A DNA stretch of 9,984 nucleotides from Streptomyces katrae. Lineage in GTDB: Bacteria; Actinomycetota; Actinomycetes; Streptomycetales; Streptomycetaceae. Location of the stretch: the NCBI RefSeq assembly GCF_000966975.1, contig NZ_JZWV01000734.1, forward strand, positions 1-9,984. Direction: 5' to 3'. This document shows positions 1-5,258 of the stretch, one piece after another; positions within the stretch are counted from its first letter, which is position 1, and the number at the start of each line of letters is the position of its first letter. The position numbers were made by a program, and so were the translations under genes. The notes beneath the pieces are model-generated. The model searched no databases, was not told the DNA's origin, and saw only the letters and a program-made list of their open reading frames with translations.

Positions 1-57
1 CGTCCGCACGATCGAGCGGGCTCGCCCGGAAGGCCGATTTCCGGCCACGGGCGGACG
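1..57. repeat. Nested inverted repeats upstream of the nickel-binding protein gene
   Basis: CGTCCGC at 1-7 is the exact reverse complement of GCGGACG at 51-57. Inside it lie two smaller stems: CGAG/CTCG at 13-16 and 21-24, and GGCCG/CGGCC at 32-36 and 42-46 (an alternative pairing is CCGGAA 26-31 with TTCCGG 39-44). As RNA this could fold as a branched element. It may be the terminator of a gene left of the window or a structured leader; the left boundary is cut by the window edge, so its full extent is unknown. Confidence 0.4.
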
Positions 58-106
58 ATGGAGGCAGAGCCGTACGCGGTTGCGACACGTGAGGAGGTGT
101 ACGGCG

Positions 107-355
107 ATGGCCCAGTTCATGGATGTCCACCACGGTATGAAGGGCATCACCGCGGACCAGCTGATGGAAGCCCACAAGGCGGACCTCGCCATCCAGTCGG
201 AGGAGAAGGTCACGTTCCAGCGCGCCTGGGCCGACCCCGCGTCCGGCGAGGTCTACTGCCTGTCCGAGGCCCCCTCGGCTGCGGCGGTCCAGAAGATCCA
301 CGAGCGGGCGGGACACCCCGCCGACGAGATCCACCCGGTGCCGCTGAGCGTCTGA
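107..355 (+). CDS. SCO4226-like nickel-binding protein (DUF4242 family)
   Basis: An 82-residue protein beginning MAQFMDVHHGM and containing AWADPASGEVYCLSEAPS and IHERAGHPADEIHPV. These features match the small DUF4242 family whose Streptomyces coelicolor member SCO4226 is a cytoplasmic, ferredoxin-like-fold nickel-binding protein of the same length. His8, His9, His23, His65, His70, His76 and Cys51 are candidate metal ligands; which ones bind is not visible from sequence alone. The ATG at 107 is preferred because GGAGG lies at 93-97 with 9 nt of spacing. An in-frame TTG at 80 would add nine residues (MRHVRRCTA) lacking that ribosome binding site. The physiological role is unclear; nickel storage or buffering is possible. 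It appears monocistronic, with a hairpin following the stop. No membrane segment or signal peptide is visible. Confidence 0.88.
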   Translation: MAQFMDVHHGMKGITADQLMEAHKADLAIQSEEKVTFQRAWADPASGEVYCLSEAPSAAAVQKIHERAGHPADEIHPVPLSV

Positions 356-371
356 CGGGGACGGAGCACTC

Positions 372-392
372 CGGTACCGGCTTCCGGTACTG
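372..392 (+). terminator. Hairpin terminator after the nickel-binding protein gene
   Basis: CGGTACCGG (372-380) pairs with CCGGTACTG (384-392) around a CTT loop: nine pairs including one G-U. It begins 16 nt after the stop codon. There is no U tract, which is common for Streptomyces terminators. Confidence 0.55.
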
Positions 393-434
393 ACCGGAAA
401 TGTTCGTACGGACGGGAGGTAAACGGGAGGCCTT

Positions 435-446
435 CGGCATATGCCG
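435..446. repeat. Perfect 12-bp palindrome CGGCATATGCCG
   Basis: CGGCAT (435-440) and ATGCCG (441-446) form a perfect palindrome with no spacer, in the 221-nt gap between the nickel-binding protein and phosphatase genes. It could bind a dimeric regulator. No convincing sigma-70 promoter was found near it, so its role is open. Confidence 0.4.
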
Positions 447-539
447 TGAGCAAGAACGTTACGGATGTTGCCAAACGCCTTACAGGCCGTCCCAGGCTGT
501 GCCACAGTCGTAACCGGTCCTTCTTTCAGACCTGGCCGT

Positions 540-567
540 GCCGCGCCTGTATCGCCGCGCCTGTATC
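540..567 (+). repeat. Exact 14-bp tandem direct repeat before the phosphatase start
   Basis: GCCGCGCCTGTATC occurs at 540-553 and again, directly abutting, at 554-567. The second copy ends where the GGAG ribosome binding site (568-571) begins. This looks like a recent slippage duplication. Because 14 is not a multiple of three, it also shifts the frame relative to upstream GTG codons such as 538, arguing that translation begins downstream at 577. Confidence 0.85.
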
Positions 568-576
568 GGAGTGCTC

Positions 577-2001
577 ATGCCGTCCCACCTGTACGCGGAC
601 CGTTCCGCGCAGCCGCCCGAGCCGGGATCCGTGGACGCGCTGATCTCGCAGACCCGCCGGCTGCGCGGCGAGGTGGACGCGGTGCGCCGCGACACCGTCG
701 TGGACGACGACGACGCCCAGGGCCGCTGGCAGCGCGCCCTCTGCGACCTCGCCGTGCACCACCTCGACGACCTCGGGCAGCACCTGGGCCAGCTCAAGGA
801 AGGCCTGCCGCCCGCCCCCGAGCACGCCGAACTCCCCCCGGCGCCCCCGGAGACCGCTTCCGAGGACCGCCAGACCCGTGTCGGCAGCGCCGAGTGGAAC
901 CTGCTGACGGACGAGGTCACCTGGTCCGAGGAGCTCTTCCAGATCTTCGGCCGCTCCCCCGAGGCGGGCCCGCTCCCCCTCGACGAGCTGGGGTCCACCC
1001 TGTTCTCCGAGGACCAGCCGCTGCTGACCGCGATGGTCACCGACTGCCTGGTGGACGGCAAGCCGATAGACGGCGAGTTCCGCATCGTCCGGGCCGACGG
1101 CCGCGTCCGGACGCTGCACATGAGGGGCGAGCCGGTACTCGACGCGGACGGCTGCACGGCCTCGATGTGGGCCGTGCTGCGCGACGTCAGCGAGCTGCGG
1201 CGGAGCCAGCGGGCGGAGCGCGAGTCCCGTGACTCGCTCCAGCGCCGGCGGGAGATCGCGCAGACCGAGCACCGGCTGGCGGTCGAGCTGCAGGAAGCCG
1301 TGCTCCCCCCGTGGCGCGGCTCCCTGCGGTTCCCGCACGACGACGCCGCCGCGTTGGACGTGGCCGCGCACTACCTGCCCTCCGCGACCAGCTCGCTGAT
1401 CGGCGGCGACTGGTACGACGCGCTCGAACTGCCCGACGGCCGCTCCCTGCTGACGGTCGGTGACCTGACCGGGCACGGGGTGAGCGCCACCTCCGGCATG
1501 GCCATGCTGCTCGGTGCCCTGCGCGGGATGGCCATGGCCGGCATCGAGCCGGGCCCGCTGATGGGCTGGCTGAACCAGCTGCTGGAGACCTCCGCCCAGC
1601 CTGCCCTCGGCTCGGCCGTCTGCTGCCGGTACGACCCCGCCCGTCGGCTGCTCTCCTGGGCGCAGGCGGGGCATCCCGCGCCGCTGCTCTTCCGCCGAGG
1701 CCAGGGGCGTGCGCTCCAGCCTCCGGAAGGGGTCCTGCTGGGGGCCACCTCGGGAGCCGTGTACGGGCAGGCCGAGGAACTGCTGGAGCTGGGCGACGTA
1801 CTCGTCCTGTACACCGACGGACTGACCCCGCACGGCGTCGGGTTCACCCGGGCCGACCAGACCGAGCGGCTGCTGGCGCTCGCACCGCGGTTCTCGGCGG
1901 CGCGGTCGGCGCGTGACTGCGTGCGGATGGTGACGGAGGAGTTCGGCGAGAGCGGGCGCGAGGACGACGCCTGCGTCCTGGTGGCCCGCGTCGGCGGCTA
2001 G
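577..2001 (+). CDS. PAS-PP2C (SpoIIE-type) serine/threonine protein phosphatase
   Basis: A 474-residue cytoplasmic signalling phosphatase. Residues 1-95 are helical then Pro-rich. Residues about 101-208 resemble a PAS fold (SAEWNLLTDEVTWSEELFQIFG, then FRIVRADGRVRTLHM). A charged helical linker (about 205-243) ends in the ELQEAVLPP motif usual before SpoIIE domains. The PP2C domain spans about 260-473 and keeps the metal-binding aspartates: Asp278 in GGDWYDA, Asp296 in GDLTGHG, Asp414 in YTDGL, and Asp463/464 in REDDACVLVAR. It probably dephosphorylates an anti-sigma-factor antagonist in response to a signal at the PAS domain; the partner is not encoded nearby. Start chosen at ATG 577 because GGAG lies 5 nt upstream; GTG 538 is an alternative adding 13 residues. 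It converges on the NsdB-like gene. Confidence 0.9.
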   Translation: MPSHLYADRSAQPPEPGSVDALISQTRRLRGEVDAVRRDTVVDDDDAQGRWQRALCDLAVHHLDDLGQHLGQLKEGLPPAPEHAELPPAPPETASEDRQTRVGSAEWNLLTDEVTWSEELFQIFGRSPEAGPLPLDELGSTLFSEDQPLLTAMVTDCLVDGKPIDGEFRIVRADGRVRTLHMRGEPVLDADGCTASMWAVLRDVSELRRSQRAERESRDSLQRRREIAQTEHRLAVELQEAVLPPWRGSLRFPHDDAAALDVAAHYLPSATSSLIGGDWYDALELPDGRSLLTVGDLTGHGVSATSGMAMLLGALRGMAMAGIEPGPLMGWLNQLLETSAQPALGSAVCCRYDPARRLLSWAQAGHPAPLLFRRGQGRALQPPEGVLLGATSGAVYGQAEELLELGDVLVLYTDGLTPHGVGFTRADQTERLLALAPRFSAARSARDCVRMVTEEFGESGREDDACVLVARVGG

Positions 2002-2035
2002 CCGGCGGCGGGGTCCCCGCAACGGTCCGATCCGA

Positions 2036-2060
2036 GGGGCCGCGCCTGAGGCGCGGCCCC
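2036..2060. terminator. Bidirectional terminator between convergent genes
   Basis: GGGGCCGCGCC (2036-2046) pairs perfectly with GGCGCGGCCCC (2050-2060), a stem of 11 pairs with a TGA loop. It sits midway in the 103-nt gap between the stops of the phosphatase (+) and the NsdB-like gene (-), so it can serve both transcripts. Confidence 0.85.
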
Positions 2061-2104
2061 GTCCGCCGTCCGTCCCCGTCCTCCACGGCCCGCGGCACCG
2101 CCCC

Positions 2105-3607
2105 CTAGACTTCCGCCTCCGCCGCGTGCGTGACGCGCCGGGCCGGGGACTCGGGGAGGGCCTGCTCGATCTCCTCGCGCAGGTCCTCGATGCGCGCATA
2201 GCCGGCGTACTGGCCGGTGAGCCGGTACATCTCGCGGAGCCGGTCCCACGTCCGGTGCGAGGAGGTCTCGTTCATCGACACCAGGGCCAGGCGGGCGTAA
2301 CGGTCGGCCTGTTCGGGGTCGTCGGCGATGAAGCAGGCCGAGGCCATGGAGATGTAGTCGAAGATCTGCGAGCGCTGGTGGCCGTCGCCGCGCAGCCGCA
2401 GCGCCTCCCGGGCGTGCCGCGCGGCGACCGGCGCCGCCGAGGCGTCGTGGTCGGCGAGCGTGCGGTAGGCGAGGGCCTGCATCCCGTGCAGGTCGGCCTC
2501 GTCGAAGTGCTGCATCCAGGAGGGCGGCGGTACGTCCCCCTTGTCGGACACGAACAGGTCCTCGGCCTCGCCCAGGGTGCGGCGCATGGCCTGGCCCTTG
2601 CCCATGGCGGCCTGGGCCCAGGCCTCGATGGTGTGCAGCATGGCGCGGGTGCGCGGCAGGGTCTGGTCCCCGGAGCCGGCCTGGGCCAGCTTCATCAGGT
2701 CCAGGGCCTCGTTCGGCTTGCCCAGGTGGACCATCTGGCGGGCGGCCCGCGACAGCGCCTCGCCGGCGCGCGGGCGGTCGCCGCCCTCGCGCGCCGCGTG
2801 GGCGGCGATGACGAAGTACTTCTGCGCGGTGGGTTCGAGGCCGACGTCGTGCGACATCCAGCCCGCCAGCACCGCCAGGTTGGCCGCCACCCCCCACAGC
2901 CTGCGCTGGAGGTGGTCGGGGTGGTGGTAGGCGAGCATGCCGCCGACCTCGTTCAGCTGGCCCACGACGGCCTTCCGCTGGAGCCCGCCGCCTCTGGAGG
3001 CGTCCCAGGCCCGGAACACCTCGACCGAGCGCTCCAGGGCCTCGATCTCCTGCGAGCCGATGGGGGCGGCCTCGTAGCGGTCGTAGCCCGCCGGGTCGGC
3101 CTGGTAGGGGTCGCCGAATCGCTGCGGGTCCTTGGCGGTGGCGGGATCGCCTTGCAGCCAGTCGTACATGGCGTTGCTGAGGGCTGAGCCGGCGGTGAGC
3201 GCGGCGCCCGCGCCCATCAGGCCGCGACGGTTGAGCATGAGGTCCATTCCCGTGAATTCGGTGAGGACCGCGGCTGTGCGTTCGGGCGCCCAGGGCACTC
3301 CGTCGGGGTTCTCCTTCGCCCCGTCCGGCTGCCGTCTGGCGGTGCGCCGCTGTCGTACGAACCCGAGGTCCTCGATGGTCACGACACGACCGAGCCGCTC
3401 GGTGAACAGTGCTGCCAGTACCGTGGGCACCGGTTCGCGCGGGGTCTCCCCCATGTCGATCCAGCGCCGCACCCGCGAGGTGTCGGTGGCCAGTTGGTGG
3501 TGGCCCATCGCGGCCGCCTGCCGGTTGACCATCCTCGCGAGTTCGCCCTTCGACCAGCCGGCCAGGCCGAACAGGTCGTTCAGACGGGTGTTTGGACCTT
3601 TGCTCAC
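2105..3607 (-). CDS. nsdB: NsdB/NsdA-family TPR regulator of differentiation
   Basis: A 500-residue protein if translated from GTG 3607. The N-terminus has an Xre-like helix-turn-helix (about 15-55: GWSKGELARMVNRQ, TDTSRVRRWIDMG, typical of NsdA/NsdB proteins). A hydrophobic stretch follows at 122-143 (DLMLNRRGLMGAGAALTAG). The C-terminal 300 residues are helical, TPR-like repeats, for example around 265-310, 370-405 and 415-445. In S. coelicolor, nsdA and nsdB are negative regulators of sporulation and antibiotic production. The length and WSKGELA...TDTSRVRRW signature fit this family; choosing nsdB over nsdA is from memory of the proteins and less sure. Start: an upstream ATG at 3691 would add 28 residues without family-like sequence. 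GTG 3607 has GGGGG 6 nt upstream and gives the family length. It is divergent from the kinase gene. Confidence 0.82.
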   Translation of the reverse strand: MSKGPNTRLNDLFGLAGWSKGELARMVNRQAAAMGHHQLATDTSRVRRWIDMGETPREPVPTVLAALFTERLGRVVTIEDLGFVRQRRTARRQPDGAKENPDGVPWAPERTAAVLTEFTGMDLMLNRRGLMGAGAALTAGSALSNAMYDWLQGDPATAKDPQRFGDPYQADPAGYDRYEAAPIGSQEIEALERSVEVFRAWDASRGGGLQRKAVVGQLNEVGGMLAYHHPDHLQRRLWGVAANLAVLAGWMSHDVGLEPTAQKYFVIAAHAAREGGDRPRAGEALSRAARQMVHLGKPNEALDLMKLAQAGSGDQTLPRTRAMLHTIEAWAQAAMGKGQAMRRTLGEAEDLFVSDKGDVPPPSWMQHFDEADLHGMQALAYRTLADHDASAAPVAARHAREALRLRGDGHQRSQIFDYISMASACFIADDPEQADRYARLALVSMNETSSHRTWDRLREMYRLTGQYAGYARIEDLREEIEQALPESPARRVTHAAEAEV

Positions 3608-3634
3608 GTCAAGCCCCCAGGTTCTCGGCTGAGT

Positions 3635-3653
3635 TGACAGTAGCCCCCTGTCA
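3635..3653 (-). promoter_or_regulatory. Inverted repeat overlapping a candidate -10 of the nsdB-like gene
   Basis: TGACAG (3635-3640) and CTGTCA (3648-3653) form a perfect inverted repeat with a 7-nt spacer, 28 nt upstream of GTG 3607. On the minus strand TACTGT (3642 down to 3637) fits the TAnnnT -10 pattern and overlaps one arm. No good -35 hexamer is at the right distance. The arrangement suits a repressor site, perhaps autoregulatory; this is inference. Confidence 0.45.
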
Positions 3654-3668
3654 GTTCCCCGTGGACTA

Positions 3669-3707
3669 TTCGCCAGGGTTCGCCAGGGCACGCCCCGTGG
3701 TTCGCCA
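3669..3707 (-). repeat. Three phased TGGCGAA repeats upstream of the nsdB-like gene
   Basis: On the minus strand TGGCGAA occurs at 3707-3701, 3685-3679 and 3675-3669. The last two belong to an exact 10-bp tandem repeat (TTCGCCAGGG on the plus strand at 3669-3678 and 3679-3688). Copy spacings of 22 and 10 bp place all three on about the same DNA face. They lie 60-100 bp upstream of GTG 3607, where an activator or repressor could bind. The core resembles the start of the AdpA consensus TGGCSNGWWY but does not match it fully. Confidence 0.5.
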
Positions 3708-3750
3708 CCTGCCGCCGGGTGTCAGGTAGGAATGCGCCTCCCCGACCCGG

Positions 3751-3777
3751 TTCACCGGCGGAACTCCCCAGGGTGAA
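3751..3777 (+). promoter_or_regulatory. Inverted repeat upstream of the phosphotransferase gene
   Basis: TTCACC (3751-3756) and GGTGAA (3772-3777) are perfect inverted arms with a 15-nt spacer, 21 bp centre to centre, or two helical turns. GTTC/GAAC (3750-3753 and 3761-3764) is nested inside. It lies 63-90 bp before the ATG at 3840, in the promoter area of the divergent pair. No confident -35/-10 pair was identified. Confidence 0.35.
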
Positions 3778-3839
3778 GTACGGGATCCGGCGGGGCGGCG
3801 TACGCAACTCGTCGGCGCACGAAGGGAACCGTAGAAGCC

Positions 3840-4967
3840 ATGTACGCAGCAACGTCCTCCGTGTCCGCCCCGGTCCGCCCGCACCGCACCCTCCAGGCGG
3901 GGGGCGGCGGCCTCTCCTTCGAACCCGGCCGTCAGCCCGTCCCGGCGCAGGGCGCCGTCCGGGCGCGGCGGATGCCGGCGGCCGGAACGCAGCCGCTCAG
4001 CGGAAGAATCGACCTGTCCGGCCCGCAGGGGGCGCAGTTGCGCACCGCGCTCGCGTCGGTGCAGCGGATCTGTCCGGAGTTCGCGCCCGTCCAGGTGCTG
4101 CGGCGCAGCGGCCGGTCGGTCCTCCTGGTGGGGACGACGGGGCGGATGACCGCGGTCGCGAAGGTTTTACTGGACCACTCGCCCGAGTGGCGCGAGCGGT
4201 ACCGGCACGAAATAGCGGCGTACCGGACCTTCGTCCGGCACCGCCCGCCGGTCCGTGTGCCCCGGCTGATCGCCGCCGACCCGGAGAACTGCGTCCTGGT
4301 CGTCGAGCGGATGGCCGGCCGGGTCGCCGCCCTCCAGAGGCATCCCGTGGAGGCGCCGCCGAGGACCGACGTACGGGCGGCGCTGGGCGCGGTGTGCCGG
4401 GTCAACCAGTGGCGTCCGCCGGCCGACCTGTTCGGTCACCCGGTGGACTACGCACGGCGGATCTCCCGGGACCACGACCTGGGACTGCTGACCGACCGGG
4501 ACTACGGCGACCTGCAGAAGCTGCTGCACGGGCTGCGGCCGGCGGGTACGCCGTGGCAGTTCAACCACGGTGACGCGCTGCTGTCGAACCTGCTCCTGTC
4601 CCCGGCGGGGCCGGTGATGCTGGACTGGGAGCACGCGGGCTGGTACCTGCCGGGCTACGACCTGGCGACGCTGTGGACGGTGCTGGGTGACGCCCCGGCG
4701 GCGCGCAGCCAGATCAGCCGGCTCGCGCAGTCGGCCGGTCCGGCGGCCCGGGACGCCTTCCTGGTCAATCTGATGCTGGTGCTGACCAGGGAGATCCGGA
4801 TGTGCGAGACGGCCGTCCAGCGCTCGATGCTGGCGGCTCCCGCGGCCCAGCCGCTGCCCGCGGGGGCCCTCTCCTCGGGTGAGGAGCAGCGCCTGCTCCT
4901 GCGCCGCCTGCACGACGACGCGGGCATGGCCCGCAGAGCGGTCCGGGCGGCGGTCGGCACCCGCTGA
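3840..4967 (+). CDS. Aminoglycoside phosphotransferase-family (APH/ChoK-fold) kinase, TTA-containing
   Basis: A 375-residue soluble kinase-like protein. About 55 N-terminal residues look disordered. The kinase core follows: AVAKVL with likely ATP-binding Lys108, Glu124 (YRHEIAAY) as its salt-bridge partner, ERMAG hinge region near 156-160, catalytic HGDALLSN (His243, Asp245, Asn250) and metal-binding DWEHAG (Asp262, Glu264). These are the APH-family motifs, so it probably transfers phosphate from ATP to a small molecule; substrate unknown, and the family name alone does not imply antibiotic resistance. Codon 110 is TTA (4167-4169), the only TTA found in the window's genes. In Streptomyces this usually imposes dependence on the bldA tRNA and late or developmental expression. 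A ribosome binding site-like AAGGGA lies at 3822-3827 (12 nt from ATG). It is divergent from the NsdB-like regulator and ends in a strong terminator. Confidence 0.87.
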   Translation: MYAATSSVSAPVRPHRTLQAGGGGLSFEPGRQPVPAQGAVRARRMPAAGTQPLSGRIDLSGPQGAQLRTALASVQRICPEFAPVQVLRRSGRSVLLVGTTGRMTAVAKVLLDHSPEWRERYRHEIAAYRTFVRHRPPVRVPRLIAADPENCVLVVERMAGRVAALQRHPVEAPPRTDVRAALGAVCRVNQWRPPADLFGHPVDYARRISRDHDLGLLTDRDYGDLQKLLHGLRPAGTPWQFNHGDALLSNLLLSPAGPVMLDWEHAGWYLPGYDLATLWTVLGDAPAARSQISRLAQSAGPAARDAFLVNLMLVLTREIRMCETAVQRSMLAAPAAQPLPAGALSSGEEQRLLLRRLHDDAGMARRAVRAAVGTR

Positions 4968-4985
4968 CCCTCCGGCCCGCCGCGT

Positions 4986-5036
4986 ACCGGAATCCCGTGG
5001 CCCCCACACCTGGTGTGGGGGCCACGGGATTTCGGT
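4986..5036. terminator. Very long near-perfect hairpin terminator
   Basis: The arms 4991-5010 and 5012-5031 are exact reverse complements (20 pairs, one central base). The stem extends outward by one G-U pair and four Watson-Crick pairs to 4986/5036, followed by TCTTT. It starts 18 nt after the kinase stop. It should stop transcription strongly and insulate the co-directional dehydrogenase gene. Confidence 0.9.
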
Positions 5037-5062
5037 CTTTCCGGGCAGGGGTTCCGGCCTTT

Positions 5063-5081
5063 CCGGGGCGGATCGCCCCGG
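5063..5081. terminator. Second hairpin before the dehydrogenase promoter
   Basis: CCGGGGCG (5063-5070) pairs perfectly with CGCCCCGG (5074-5081) around a GAT loop. It stands between the large terminator and the TTGACA at 5092 and may act as a backup terminator. Confidence 0.5.
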
Positions 5082-5091
5082 CGCGCGTGCC

Positions 5092-5140
5092 TTGACATCA
5101 CATGATCCCCCGAAGACCTTTTCTGACTCAGCATCAGGAA
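5092..5140 (+). promoter_or_regulatory. Candidate promoter and operator of the ketosteroid dehydrogenase gene
   Basis: TTGACA at 5092-5097 is a perfect -35 hexamer. At 17 nt spacing the -10 would be the weak GACCTT (5115-5120). Just downstream, TTCTGA (5121-5126) and TCAGGA (5134-5139) form an imperfect inverted repeat (CTGA/TCAG core, 7-nt spacer) over the expected transcription start, a position suited to repression. The assignment of the -10 is uncertain. Confidence 0.5.
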
Positions 5141-5182
5141 GCCCCTCTCCCCTGCCCCTTCCCACACCGCTGGAGCCCGCCC

Positions 5183-5242
5183 ATGACCGAGGCCGTGTCC
5201 ATATCCGGGAGCGCGGACCGCGAGCGCCCCGTCCCCTCCCGG
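5183..5242 (+). pseudogene. Out-of-frame 5' end of the dehydrogenase gene (broken export signal)
   Basis: ATG 5183 has a good ribosome binding site (GGAG 5172-5175, 7 nt spacing) and reads MTEAVSIS...RPVPSR, like the start of a Tat signal peptide. Continuing in that frame gives only Arg-rich non-protein sequence. The dehydrogenase frame instead begins to look real at 5241 as GALAAAVLPATAARADG, a typical signal-peptide hydrophobic core and cleavage region. The two halves are in different frames, and a second arginine and leucines usual in Tat signals are missing. An indel, or a sequencing error, near 5236-5245 is inferred. Confidence 0.6.
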
Positions 5243-5258
5243 AGCGCTCGCCGCCGCC

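Noticed and set aside
446..643. A 65-codon ORF starting at GTG 446
   Set aside because: It overlaps the real phosphatase start, has no family-like sequence, and crosses the tandem repeat region.
526..2199. A 557-codon open frame on the minus strand opposite the phosphatase
   Set aside because: Shadow of the PAS-PP2C gene. It is Arg/Gly/Gln-rich with no motifs, and it runs through the terminator into the NsdB-like gene.
2126..3187. A 353-codon plus-strand frame across the NsdB-like gene
   Set aside because: Antisense to a well-supported regulator; composition is Val/Gly/Leu-biased, as expected of a shadow.
3840..4967. Aminoglycoside resistance gene
   Set aside because: The kinase motifs show only the broad APH fold. 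Nothing visible ties it to aminoglycoside substrates, and its context is developmental regulation rather than resistance.
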